This document shows positions 1-8,585 of a DNA stretch of 23,776 nt, piece after piece. Numbering within the stretch: the first letter of the stretch is position 1; each line of letters begins with the position of its first letter. A program made the translations under genes and the position numbers. The notes under the pieces were generated by a model. It had not been told where the DNA came from. It was given only the letters and a program-made list of their open reading frames with translations, and did no database searches. Source of the stretch: Chloroflexota bacterium (GTDB lineage Bacteria > Chloroflexota > Chloroflexia > JAMDCE01); NCBI GenBank assembly GCA_023489135.1, contig JAMDCE010000336.1, positions 1-23,776 on the forward strand, in the 5' to 3' direction.

Positions 1-1644
1 CTCTCGAGCGGCTCGCCAGCCCTCGACCGCGGGCTTGACCTGCCCGAGGTTACCTATGACTTTGCCTGGTCTCCCAGACCTCAGGGAGCCTCAAGCGATA
101 TCGGAGCCTATGAATTCCCGAAGGGGACAACCGCTCCCCCGCCACCGCAGCCGACGCAGGTACCGCAACCGACTCCAATAACACAACCTACTCCTACACC
201 GCAATCTACTCCCGTGCCGCAACCAACTCCGGTAACTCAACCCACTCCAGTGCCGTCGCCCGTGACCGGAACGACACCCCCCGCCTCCAGTTACTACATC
301 AGTACCAACGGGGTAGACCCGAGCGATTGCTCCGGCGGCACGGCGAGCAACCCCTGGAAGACGTGGCGAAAGGCTGAGGCGTGCGCCGCAGCTGGATCAA
401 CGGTCAATTTTATGGCCGGCACCTACACCGGCATCTTTTCCGGCTCCGGCACCGATATCAACTTCAAGGGTACTCAGGGAAGGCCCATCATAATTATTCC
501 AGCACCCGGAGCTTTCGGCCAGGTAATCTTCAAACAGCCTCTCACGCTCCGAGGTCAGTGGGGCGCTCTACTGAACATCGATGTTAACATCAACGATCCC
601 TCTACCGGGATCAGTATCTATGGCAGGCAACTATTGCTACAAACTAACAAGATACACGATTCGTCACAGTCCCAGTGTGTGAGCGTCTTCGACACGGCGA
701 TAGATATCGCAATAGACAGCAACGAAGTCTACAACTGTGGCATGGATCCCAATAGCACCACCGGGATGGGAGAGGCACTGGTGACAACCGGCGGTACCAA
801 CATCAGATTCACCGGCAATAACATACACGATGCGGTGGCAGGAGTCTTGGTCAACGGCGGCGCGTCGAACGTCACCGTCGAGAATAACCGCATCCACGAA
901 ATACGAAATTCGGCCATTATGGGCTCCTCCATGGCTTCTCCTTCCGGGCCGTCTGGCAACACCAACATGACCGATGGATCGGTCCCTGTCCCCGACCGCT
1001 ACCAGGCCAACAACGTCACCGTGCGCGACAACGTGATCTACAATGTTTACCAGTCGGCCGCGATTATGCCTCGAGGCTGGGCAAACTATGTGGTCGCCAA
1101 CAACACGATCTTTAATGTCGCCAGCCCGGCCACCTTCAGTGTGGGCGATGCCTCCTGGGAGTTCCTTGATCAGACGGCGCTAAACTACGCCGCGACCAAT
1201 TCCTATGCCAAATGCACCATCTACACCGGCTCACAGCCGTGCGTCAGGCTAAACCAGGTTTCCACAACTGGCCAGATCGGAAACAACATAGTCTACGGCT
1301 TCAAATCGATCCTGGAAGTCTCGAAGGGCGGTGCCCGAACCCTCGCAATGTCGAACAATCTGTATTACAAGACCGGCTTCGACGCAAAGACTCCGGGCGC
1401 CTACTACATCGGTGGAGCCTATTACAGCCTTGCCCAACTCCAATCCGCTGGCGACGAATCAGCCACCATCGTCGCGGACCCCAGATTCGTGAGCGCTTCC
1501 ACTACGAGCCCCAATCTACACCTGACTAGCGCTTCGCCGGCGATCGATCGCGGAGTTAACCTTTCCAACGTAGTGTATGATTTTGACTGGGCCCAGAGGC
1601 CACAGGGACGCTCGACCGATGTCGGAGCCTTTGAATACCATTAA
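1..1644 (+). CDS. Tandem parallel beta-helix surface protein, 5' end outside window
   Basis: The frame is open from the first base to a TAA at 1642-1644, so the gene starts upstream of the window and its signal peptide cannot be seen. Residues 1-41 are the end of one domain (SPALDRG, then RPQGASSDIGAYEF). A Pro/Thr/Gln linker follows, then a complete second domain that opens with YYISTNGVDPSDC and NPWKTWRKA and closes with SPAIDRG and RPQGRSTDVGAFEYH. The two domain ends are clearly homologous, so this is an internal duplication. The middle is rich in N-x-I/V-x-N-N and IHD/IHE turns, as in right-handed parallel beta-helix proteins (pectate-lyase-like, DUF1565/NosD type). Such proteins usually bind or cleave polysaccharides outside the cell. 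No catalytic residues can be assigned here, so lyase, epimerase or binding protein all remain possible. It is convergent with the polysaccharide operon. A GTG at 214 is inside the linker and is not the true start. Confidence 0.85.
   Translation, partial: LSSGSPALDRGLDLPEVTYDFAWSPRPQGASSDIGAYEFPKGTTAPPPPQPTQVPQPTPITQPTPTPQSTPVPQPTPVTQPTPVPSPVTGTTPPASSYYISTNGVDPSDCSGGTASNPWKTWRKAEACAAAGSTVNFMAGTYTGIFSGSGTDINFKGTQGRPIIIIPAPGAFGQVIFKQPLTLRGQWGALLNIDVNINDPSTGISIYGRQLLLQTNKIHDSSQSQCVSVFDTAIDIAIDSNEVYNCGMDPNSTTGMGEALVTTGGTNIRFTGNNIHDAVAGVLVNGGASNVTVENNRIHEIRNSAIMGSSMASPSGPSGNTNMTDGSVPVPDRYQANNVTVRDNVIYNVYQSAAIMPRGWANYVVANNTIFNVASPATFSVGDASWEFLDQTALNYAATNSYAKCTIYTGSQPCVRLNQVSTTGQIGNNIVYGFKSILEVSKGGARTLAMSNNLYYKTGFDAKTPGAYYIGGAYYSLAQLQSAGDESATIVADPRFVSASTTSPNLHLTSASPAIDRGVNLSNVVYDFDWAQRPQGRSTDVGAFEYH
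145..252 (+). repeat. Six 18-bp units coding a PQPTPV-type linker
   Basis: Six consecutive in-frame 18-bp units encode PQPTQV, PQPTPI, TQPTPT, PQSTPV, PQPTPV and TQPTPV, followed by PSPV. The DNA of the units has diverged at third positions while the peptide pattern is kept, which suggests selection on an extended, flexible linker. It joins the two beta-helix domains. Confidence 0.85.
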
Positions 1645-1680
1645 TCCTAGAACGCGCTCCACCGCGCTTTAGCTTCTGAT

Positions 1681-1716
1681 GCAGCCGGCCATCCCAGCTA
1701 ACTGGGGGCTGGCTGC
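1681..1716. terminator. Hairpin between convergent genes
   Basis: GCAGCC at 1681-1686 pairs with GGCTGC at 1711-1716, and an inner CCCAG (1693-1697) pairs with CTGGG (1702-1706) around a short loop, with an internal loop between the two stems. It lies between the stop of the beta-helix gene and the stop of asnB, where a bidirectional terminator is expected. No T-run follows on either strand, so intrinsic termination is only a possibility. The rest of 1645-1795 shows nothing else. Confidence 0.35.
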
Positions 1717-1795
1717 CCTTCATTTGGACGCAGTCTAGCGCTTTCCCTCCAGACCATTCCCCTCGACATCATCATTGGCTCAAGGGCGCACGCCT

Positions 1796-3682
1796 TCACG
1801 TGCGTCCCGCGGGGCACCACCGTTGTTTCCAGGTCTGGAACATCAATACAGTCCACAGACTGCCCACGCTTCTCCCCTCGCCCCTCAACATACAGCGCCC
1901 GGCCTGCCGGATCGGCTCGGGCTTCAGGAATCCATCTTGCCTCAAGCATCGCTCGTCCAGCAGCGCCTCTGCCCACTCTCGCAAGGGGCCACGCAGCCAT
2001 TCGACCAGCGGCACGCAGAAGCCGGATTTCGGTCGATCCGTCAGATCGGCCGGCACATAACGACGCAACAGTTGCTTTAAGAGCCACTTGCTCTGCTTAT
2101 CACGAATCTTGAAGCTCAAAGACAATCGCCAAACCCACTCGACCAAACGGTGGTCCAGCAGGGGCGCTCGCACTTCCAGGCTGACTCCCATGCTAGCTCG
2201 ATCGACTTTGGTTAGAATATCATCCGGCAGATAGGTTGCCAGATCCAGGAGCATCATCCGCTCATCAAAGTCCGGTATGGTCCTCTGCAGAGAAGAATCG
2301 AGCACCATGGTTTCGGGTTCGTGACCATCAATCGCCACGGCTCGCGGCTCCCAAACCGACACCGAGCGGCGATACAGCGCATCCTGGTTGGAGAGGGAGA
2401 GAACCTCGCCCAGCGCGGCAGCTTTATGGTTCAGGGGCGTGTGCCGGATTGCCCTTGCCACCCAGGGACGCGCGCCAGAGGGAACCCAGCCGACCCGGCT
2501 CCAGTTCTTGCGGACCCGCGCATAACGCTCATAGCCGTAGAAAAGCTCGTCGCCGCCGTCGCCCGACAGGGCGACGGTCACGTGCCGGCGGGCCAGCGCG
2601 CAGATGAGAAAAGTAGGAATCTGCGAAGAATCGGCAAAAGGCTCGTCGTACAAGTCAGCCAGGCGCGGAATCATCGACCTGGCCTCCTCTGGCGTCACGT
2701 AAAGCTCGGTGTGATCGGTTCCCAAGTGCAGGGCCACGGCCTTGGCCGCCTCTGCCTCGTCGAAGTCCTTGGAGCGAAAACCAACTGTGAACGTCTTTAC
2801 CCGTTGCGAACTCTGGGCCTGCATCAACGCCACCACGGTGGAAGAATCGATTCCCCCCGATAGGAGCGCGCCCAGCGGCACGTCAGCCACCATACGTCGA
2901 GCAACGGCATCGCGTAGGAGATTATCGAGCACAGCGATCGCTTCGCAATCAGGCAGACTCGCACGATTAGCCAGACCCCGTTCCGCCATTTTTCGAACGT
3001 TCCAATAGGTGTGCGTCTCGGGCCGCCGGCCCTGCCTGACCAGCACGAACTGCCCAGGTTCAAGCTTGCGTATGTTGCTATAAATAGAATAAGGGGAGGG
3101 AACGTAGGCATGCCGCAAATAGAGGGAAAGCGCATCACGGTCAACCTCGGCGTCAAAGCCGGGATAGGCGCGTAAGGCTTTCAGTTCCGACCCAAACAGG
3201 AAGACGCCGTTCACCAGGCCGTAATACATAGACTTCTTCCCCAGGCGATCACGTACGAGGATCAAATTCCGATCGTGGCGATCCCAGAGTCCGATAGCAA
3301 ACATACCCTCGATGCGATTCCACGTCTCATCCGGACCCCATTGATCGCAGCTCGCCAGGATAACCTCGGTGTCAGAGTGACCACGAAAGGAATGACCCAA
3401 ATCCTCTAGTTCCCGGCGCAAATCTCGGTAGTTATAGATTTCGCCGTTGAACACGATGACATAGCGCCCGCTGGCCGATACCATCGGTTGGTGACCGGAG
3501 GGGGATAGGTCGATGATAGCCAGCCGTCGAAAGCCCAGGGCGATTCCCACCTCTTCATCAACCCATTCTCCCGAGTCATCCGGTCCACGATGCGCCAGAG
3601 TATGCGCCATGCGGGCAGCCAGCTGAGAGAGCTCAGCCGCGGATTCTCCCACTCCTTGCCAGCATCCAGTCACACCGCACAA
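1796..3682 (-). CDS. asnB: Glutamine-hydrolysing asparagine synthetase family amidotransferase
   Basis: The 628-residue protein has the AsnB architecture and usual length. The N-terminal class II glutaminase has the catalytic Cys2 (MCGVTG), HRGPDDSG at 31-38, FNGEIYNY at 78-85 and GHSDTEV at 101-107. The synthetase domain has the PP-loop SGGIDSS at 275-281 and later ALSGDGGDELFYGYERY. The start is a TTG at 3682 with GGAGG about 8 bases upstream; it is the only start that puts Cys at position 2. It is the last gene of the operon, 30 bases after a methyltransferase gene. Members of this family in O-antigen and capsule loci amidate sugar carboxylates or other acids rather than make asparagine. 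Given the uronic-acid type genes upstream, amidation of a uronic acid or of an amino-acid substituent is a reasonable inference. Ordinary asparagine synthesis is the alternative. Confidence 0.93.
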   Translation of the reverse strand: MCGVTGCWQGVGESAAELSQLAARMAHTLAHRGPDDSGEWVDEEVGIALGFRRLAIIDLSPSGHQPMVSASGRYVIVFNGEIYNYRDLRRELEDLGHSFRGHSDTEVILASCDQWGPDETWNRIEGMFAIGLWDRHDRNLILVRDRLGKKSMYYGLVNGVFLFGSELKALRAYPGFDAEVDRDALSLYLRHAYVPSPYSIYSNIRKLEPGQFVLVRQGRRPETHTYWNVRKMAERGLANRASLPDCEAIAVLDNLLRDAVARRMVADVPLGALLSGGIDSSTVVALMQAQSSQRVKTFTVGFRSKDFDEAEAAKAVALHLGTDHTELYVTPEEARSMIPRLADLYDEPFADSSQIPTFLICALARRHVTVALSGDGGDELFYGYERYARVRKNWSRVGWVPSGARPWVARAIRHTPLNHKAAALGEVLSLSNQDALYRRSVSVWEPRAVAIDGHEPETMVLDSSLQRTIPDFDERMMLLDLATYLPDDILTKVDRASMGVSLEVRAPLLDHRLVEWVWRLSLSFKIRDKQSKWLLKQLLRRYVPADLTDRPKSGFCVPLVEWLRGPLREWAEALLDERCLRQDGFLKPEPIRQAGRCMLRGEGRSVGSLWTVLMFQTWKQRWCPAGRT

Positions 3683-3712
3683 ACTAGTGCCTCCATAGGC
3701 GACCCGGCCACG

Positions 3713-4558
3713 TCAACTTGATTGCCCCACGGCGTCACGCCTGCTAGGCAGGAATCCGATGGCGAGTATATGGGGACTAACCGCGGGATGCTCGATCCGA
3801 ACATCGATCGGAATGACTGAAGTCAGGAGATTCACAAGCCTCTGCCATTTCAGGAGTAGCACCTTTACATTCACATTGATGTTCCGTCCACCTGTACAAA
3901 GGGCAAGGTCAAGTGTTCCGATGTACTTGCAAAACGTCACGTCAACCCCTCCCATTCGGAGAACCCTCTCCAAAGCCGCGGGAGTCATCGCGCGTCTGTT
4001 ATGGATCAGCAGCAACTCCTTGTCGAAGGCTCTAGCGATAGCTGCATTGAGCCCATTGAGGTTGGGTACGCTGACCACTATGCATCCGCCGGGACGCAGG
4101 AATTCCAGGTGTCGCCGAACTACAAGCTCAGTATCATCGAAGTGCTCGATGAACCCAAAGGACGCCACGACGTCAAAGCTGGCCTTCAGGGAAAGGAGCA
4201 AGTCATCGGAGAAAAAGTCCGCATAGATAACGTGCTGCGGATCCAAACCCGCGCGGAGGAATAGCTCCCTTTGCACCGTCACGCCTGACGGCGAGTATTC
4301 GATTCCAAACGGTTCGGCTCCCGCAAGCGCGGCAAGCCTCAGTAGATTGTGTCCCGGCGCACTCCCAATCTCCAGCATGTGCCCACCCTGGGGCAACATA
4401 GCCGGAATTTGATTGTACAATATTCTCTCGGTGCGAGTAAGGGATGCCCGTCGCTTCCATCCTGCGAATCTTGAAGTGGGGAAGCCTGAGACCGCGCAAT
4501 CGTCTCGGTGAAAGGTACCCCAGAATTCACGATCAGTCAGGTTGCCGGGCCTCTCCAT
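3713..4558 (-). CDS. Class I SAM-dependent methyltransferase
   Basis: The protein has about 281 residues. A Rossmann SAM-binding core starts with motif I LEIGSAPGHN at about 62-71 and an acidic residue in GIEYSP at about 85-90. It continues with VVASFGFIEHFDD and the post-motif FLRPGGCIVVSVPN, typical of Methyltransf_11/23 small-molecule enzymes. The ATG at 4558 was chosen because GAGAGGA lies 8 bases upstream; a TTG 12 codons further upstream (4594) is possible. It sits between a second methyltransferase gene (69-base gap) and asnB. The context suggests O- or N-methylation of a sugar, an amino-acid side group or the non-reducing end of the chain, but the substrate cannot be read from sequence. 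It does not look like a recent copy of the neighbouring methyltransferase. Confidence 0.85.
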   Translation of the reverse strand: MERPGNLTDREFWGTFHRDDCAVSGFPTSRFAGWKRRASLTRTERILYNQIPAMLPQGGHMLEIGSAPGHNLLRLAALAGAEPFGIEYSPSGVTVQRELFLRAGLDPQHVIYADFFSDDLLLSLKASFDVVASFGFIEHFDDTELVVRRHLEFLRPGGCIVVSVPNLNGLNAAIARAFDKELLLIHNRRAMTPAALERVLRMGGVDVTFCKYIGTLDLALCTGGRNINVNVKVLLLKWQRLVNLLTSVIPIDVRIEHPAVSPHILAIGFLPSRRDAVGQSS

Positions 4559-4627
4559 TGTCCAATTCCTCTCCCGCCTGGCATACAGGTGCAAGTCGGC
4601 CTGTAGATAGACGCGCCGACCTGAAGA

Positions 4628-5539
4628 CTAGGCTTTTCTTCTCAGGAAGATCGCTCCGAAAGTATATGGACGATTGCCAAACTGAGGATGAGCGAGGTAG
4701 TCCCTGCCTTCATCGCAGAACTCCCCGTTGCCCAGCAGCTCAAGATTGGCATTTGACAAGAAACACCGCCTGATATCGTCCGTGTTCTTCAGTTGGTTTC
4801 TATCGCTCGTGTCGGCGCCGGCACCCGCGAGAAGGGGCGCGGGGTTGCGATAATCAAAGGTGATTGAAAGGATACCGTTGGGTTTGAGACATCGAGCTAT
4901 CTCGGCAAGCGCCGCCTGCTTTATGTCATGCTCCAGATGCTCAAAGACACATATCGAATAGGCGTGATCAAAGTAACAGTCCGGAAAGGCGAGGCTCCTC
5001 ATGTTCATCGTGTAAGAGTGCATATTCCAGCCCATTGCCCTCGCGATCTTGTTTGCATTGGAGGTGAGCACAGGGTCCAAGTCTATGGAGTGGACCTCGC
5101 AGCCCAGGGATGCCAGATAGCAGGAGAACAGCGAGGAGGTGCCCCCAGCATCTAGCAACCTCGAGCCACTGCCGACTACAGGGCCATTCTTCATAACCCA
5201 GTAGATTTCCCAGTACAGGTACCACGGAAACCGGCGATCGTCGACGCTATCCGGAAGGGGTTCATATTGCGCTCCCCTGTTCGCGGCGTCGAGTTTTGCC
5301 AGGGCCTCTTCTTCCCTGACACCCCTTCCTAACAGCCTTTTCATCAAGTTCCTTGGCCCCCGCCTGTTGAACGAGACTGGATACCTCAGAGTCGTTGGCA
5401 GTAAGCCCGACCAGGAAGTCGTGTAGAGATGCTTGGCATATAGAGTAGCGACCAAGCCATTGAGGCCCTGCACAAACTGTGCGGCTTCCTCCGACAGCAA
5501 GTCTGCGCGATCCATTGTCTTGTTCATTACGTCTCTCAT
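4628..5539 (-). CDS. Class I SAM-dependent methyltransferase
   Basis: The 303-residue protein has an N-terminal extension of about 125 residues without a recognised domain, then a SAM-binding core. Motif I is LLDAGGTSS at about 128-136, the acidic loop is SIDLDP at 151-156, then SICVFEHLEHD and the post-motif CLKPNGILSITFDYRNP. The ATG at 5539 directly follows the TAA of the polymerase gene (5540-5542), giving TAAATG, with GGAGAAAGGG just upstream, so translation is probably coupled. Other ATGs at codons 5 and 9 are less well placed. Likely role: methylation of the surface glycan or its precursor. The specificity is unknown. Confidence 0.87.
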   Translation of the reverse strand: MRDVMNKTMDRADLLSEEAAQFVQGLNGLVATLYAKHLYTTSWSGLLPTTLRYPVSFNRRGPRNLMKRLLGRGVREEEALAKLDAANRGAQYEPLPDSVDDRRFPWYLYWEIYWVMKNGPVVGSGSRLLDAGGTSSLFSCYLASLGCEVHSIDLDPVLTSNANKIARAMGWNMHSYTMNMRSLAFPDCYFDHAYSICVFEHLEHDIKQAALAEIARCLKPNGILSITFDYRNPAPLLAGAGADTSDRNQLKNTDDIRRCFLSNANLELLGNGEFCDEGRDYLAHPQFGNRPYTFGAIFLRRKA

Positions 5540-7045
5540 TTACCCTTTCTCCGTGAGCGCGAACGGCCTCCGTTGACGTGAGCCCACTGCGTCGAGCTGC
5601 GGCCAGACCAGGTTGGCGATCAGCCCCAGATACATCCACCACAGGACGGTGACAAAGAAGAAATTGGAGAACAGGTTGTCGAAGTTGCTGACGACAAACT
5701 GTTCCATCAACGATAACCAGAGTATCACTAGAAACGTTCTGCCCAGGAAGCCATCACGAGGCAGACGAGGCCAAACCTTTAGGCTTAGCAAGAGCCAGTA
5801 CGCCACCGGCAGCATATAGAGCAAGAACCCGGGTATGCCCATTTCCGCCATAATCGTTAGGTTGGAGTTGTGCGATGCAATCCTCTCCCCAGCCTCCTCC
5901 GGGATATCCCCTACCCGCTCCTTGAATCTCTCGGCGTAAATGTTGTGGTTTCCATACCCCCATCCGAAAAGCGGCTCAGCCTCTATCAATTTCAGTGAAG
6001 CCGCATAGACGACGATGCGGTTCTCGACCTGACGTTCTTCCGTCAGTCGTGTCTGCACCCAGGCCATCTCACGAGAGAGCACGGTAGTACCCAGGACAAA
6101 GACGAGCAGCACCATACCGAGGATCAAGCGCAGCATTGCTTTTGGGTAGACGAACATCAATCCAATCAGAACCAGTGCTCCACCCAACCAACAGGCACGG
6201 GAGAAAGAGAAGAACGTCCCAAAGAACCCCAGGCCCACGACAAACAAGGATACGGTCCGCAGCAACCCTCCCGCTCGCTGCATCACAAACTGCAGCAGCA
6301 GCAGCGACATGAACATCAATGTGACGGAATAGGGATCCGGGTTGCGGAAAGTTCCGGTGGTCCTGCCTCCGGACATCTGAACCCAGGAGGCCGGGAGCAT
6401 GTGAGGCTCAAACCATCCGACAAGTCCAATAACAACCTGGGTTACTACCACGATTAGGGCGACCCCGGATAGGTATTGCAGATCGTTCCGTGTGGGGGCG
6501 AAGAGCCGGACAAGCCAGTACGCGCAGAACGGAATGATCACGAAATCATAGAGGTCAATGAGAGCGCGAGCCCCGGTCTTGTGCAGCACCATTATGTTGA
6601 GCAGGGCCATCAACAGGAAAAGAACCATGAACATCTCTGCTGGCCCAAAGCGCACCGGCCGTCGTTTTCGCAGGTTTAGCCAGTCTCCAATCACCGCTAT
6701 GCTAAGCGCAGCGGGTATCGCGGCCCGGTGAAGTCCCCAATAAACCAACGCGGTCATGGTTGAGCTCTGCTCCAAGAAGAACGGCATAACCAGGAGCCAG
6801 ATCATCAGGACCACGAATGGGTAGCTGATCAGCAAGACGACGAACGGGACAAGCACCGCTATCATGATGGCGAGGCTGAGCGGCCCATTCACAACAAACC
6901 ACGAGGATGCCACGCCGAAAGCAAGGCCAATCAGGAGGGGAAGCAAACCCGGCAGGAACCATTCTTTCCAGAAGATCGGCGTCTCTTTTCCGGAGCCTTC
7001 CCCTCCGACCAATCGTTCGCTTCGATCGAGATGGGAGGTCAACAT
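5540..7045 (-). CDS. O-antigen ligase / Wzy-type polymerase family membrane protein
   Basis: This 501-residue polytopic membrane protein has about 10-12 hydrophobic segments. Family hallmarks are RTTGTFRNPDPYS at 228-240, FSFSRACWLGG at 279-289, PLFGWGYGNHN at about 358-368 and SHNSNLTIMAEMGIPG at 391-406. The long hydrophilic loop between about 323 and 395 fits the periplasmic or extracellular loop of WaaL/Wzy enzymes (PF04932). In this operon, next to flippase and Wzz genes, it most likely polymerises the repeat unit carried on undecaprenyl diphosphate. Ligation of the finished chain to an acceptor is the alternative, since the two activities cannot be separated by sequence alone. The ATG at 7045 lies 7 bases after the flippase stop. 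The C-terminal methyltransferase gene neighbour follows without a gap. Confidence 0.9.
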   Translation of the reverse strand: MLTSHLDRSERLVGGEGSGKETPIFWKEWFLPGLLPLLIGLAFGVASSWFVVNGPLSLAIMIAVLVPFVVLLISYPFVVLMIWLLVMPFFLEQSSTMTALVYWGLHRAAIPAALSIAVIGDWLNLRKRRPVRFGPAEMFMVLFLLMALLNIMVLHKTGARALIDLYDFVIIPFCAYWLVRLFAPTRNDLQYLSGVALIVVVTQVVIGLVGWFEPHMLPASWVQMSGGRTTGTFRNPDPYSVTLMFMSLLLLQFVMQRAGGLLRTVSLFVVGLGFFGTFFSFSRACWLGGALVLIGLMFVYPKAMLRLILGMVLLVFVLGTTVLSREMAWVQTRLTEERQVENRIVVYAASLKLIEAEPLFGWGYGNHNIYAERFKERVGDIPEEAGERIASHNSNLTIMAEMGIPGFLLYMLPVAYWLLLSLKVWPRLPRDGFLGRTFLVILWLSLMEQFVVSNFDNLFSNFFFVTVLWWMYLGLIANLVWPQLDAVGSRQRRPFALTEKG

Positions 7046-7052
7046 CGTGTGA

Positions 7053-8585
7053 TCAAGCCGCCCTCCAACGCTGTAATAGCCGCGTCAGCAGCATTCGCTC
7101 GTCTGGCGTCAGCCCAAGGGCTAGAATGGAGCCCACATATGTTGCCACGAGAGCCATGATTTGCACGACCCCCCGAACCACATCACCCTGGCCACCCAGC
7201 AGCCGCCCCATAGCCAGGGAGACAAGAAAAGCAAGGAGGCCGGCGGATAGGGGTTTGAGGTAACTGGTATTGTAGGGAAGGATTCGCAGCAGGACGAATA
7301 CCTGGGTCAAACGGAGAAAATTCAGAACGCAGGTAGCGGCCAACACGGCCAGCGCCGCCCCGAAGACCCCCGCGCGAGGGATCAACAAGGTGCTCAAGAT
7401 GACGACGGCAACACCTTCGGCGATAGAGTTCACGAGGCGAAGCCTGCTGTGCCCGGTCATGTCGAGTATCCCGCTCGAGATCCCCGTGCCCGTTTCGATC
7501 AGAGTGGCCCACGCCAAAATGGTGAGGGCCGGCGCCCCGTCCACGTAGCTCCTCCCCAGTAGCGACAGCAGCAATTCCGGAATCAGGAGCACGGTGAGGA
7601 AGCAAGGGAGATTGAAGATCAAGCTCCATTTGGACGCCATCTGGTAGAGGTACCGTAGCTGCGCTCTGTCATCCTTATCGTGAAGCTGGGCCACCAGGGG
7701 ATTGGTGGCCGTGTGGAGGGATGATTGCATTAGCCCCCCCAGCAAGTTAATCTGGCTGGCAATGGCAAAGATGCCAACAGAGCTGGTCGCTACTATGGTT
7801 TGCAGTAAGATCACCTGCAGGCTGCCACTGAAGGTGACTACGATCTTTGACAGCTGTAGAGGCACCGAGTAGGCAAGCATCTCGCGGAAATCGCGCCGGG
7901 CACGTGAGAGGGAGCGCCTTAAAGGGAACTTCTTGTTCAGGAAGTATACGAGGAGCAAAGCCGCTGCTCCTTCGGCCAGGACGAAGGTCAAAACCGCTCG
8001 CTGGGCGTTCAGCCCGACGACGATGATGAAGGCCCCCAGCGCGAGTAGCTTAACTGTCGGATTGCAGATGGAACTGGCGATCACCGGGTAGTGCATGTTC
8101 TTGAAGCCCTGGATGGCGCCCGCGAGCACCTCTTCCAGGACCAGGAAAGGGATGACCAGGCTTGCCAGCGGCAGCAGCTGAACTAGCCTGCTCTCGTGAA
8201 ACATCTGTTCAGCTATGGTGGAAGGCAGCAAGAAGACGGCGATGCCAAAGAGAAAGCTCAGCAGGGCCGGGATTCCGACTCCTACCTGGATCGTGCCCCA
8301 CAGGCCCTCGTCATCACCGCGACTGGCGAGAGTAGATATGTAACGCACAAGGCCCGTGCTCAGGCCCAGGACGGCCAGACTAGCCGCCAGCCCGGCCACG
8401 GTGAGCGCCAGGTTATACAAACCGTACTGCTCGGCACCGAGCGAGCGGGCCAGCACAAAGGCGAGGACCAAACGGAAGGCCACGCCAAGCAACTTGCCTG
8501 CCAGCGTGACGCCGGCGCCCCAGGCCGCCCGAACCAGGTTCCCATCCAGCGCCCTTGGCTCCGCGCTGCCGAGTACCTTTATCAT
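7053..8585 (-). CDS. Wzx-type polysaccharide flippase
   Basis: This 510-residue protein has 12-14 hydrophobic segments along its whole length. The N-terminal pattern is typical of the polysaccharide biosynthesis/MATE-like flippases (PF01943/PF13440 type): GVTLAGKLLGVAFRLVLAFV, then LGAEQYGLYNLALTVAGLAA and GLVRYIS. A mid-protein ASSVGIFAIASQINLL-like segment and GRSYVDGAPALTILAW are also characteristic. The predicted role is transfer of the lipid-linked repeat unit across the cytoplasmic membrane. The ATG at 8585 overlaps the TGA of the Wzz gene in an ATGA (8582-8585), so the pair is translationally coupled. It is followed by the polymerase gene, forming a compact Wzz-Wzx-Wzy block. Confidence 0.92.
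   Translation of the reverse strand: MIKVLGSAEPRALDGNLVRAAWGAGVTLAGKLLGVAFRLVLAFVLARSLGAEQYGLYNLALTVAGLAASLAVLGLSTGLVRYISTLASRGDDEGLWGTIQVGVGIPALLSFLFGIAVFLLPSTIAEQMFHESRLVQLLPLASLVIPFLVLEEVLAGAIQGFKNMHYPVIASSICNPTVKLLALGAFIIVVGLNAQRAVLTFVLAEGAAALLLVYFLNKKFPLRRSLSRARRDFREMLAYSVPLQLSKIVVTFSGSLQVILLQTIVATSSVGIFAIASQINLLGGLMQSSLHTATNPLVAQLHDKDDRAQLRYLYQMASKWSLIFNLPCFLTVLLIPELLLSLLGRSYVDGAPALTILAWATLIETGTGISSGILDMTGHSRLRLVNSIAEGVAVVILSTLLIPRAGVFGAALAVLAATCVLNFLRLTQVFVLLRILPYNTSYLKPLSAGLLAFLVSLAMGRLLGGQGDVVRGVVQIMALVATYVGSILALGLTPDERMLLTRLLQRWRAA

Noticed and set aside
1653..1667. CGCG/CGCG mini-hairpin after the beta-helix gene stop
   Set aside because: Only a 4-bp stem followed by TTT; too weak to call a terminator beside the longer hairpin at 1681-1716.
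2321..2863. A 180-codon plus-strand open frame inside asnB
   Set aside because: It is antisense to the clearly conserved AsnB synthetase domain and has no family resemblance.
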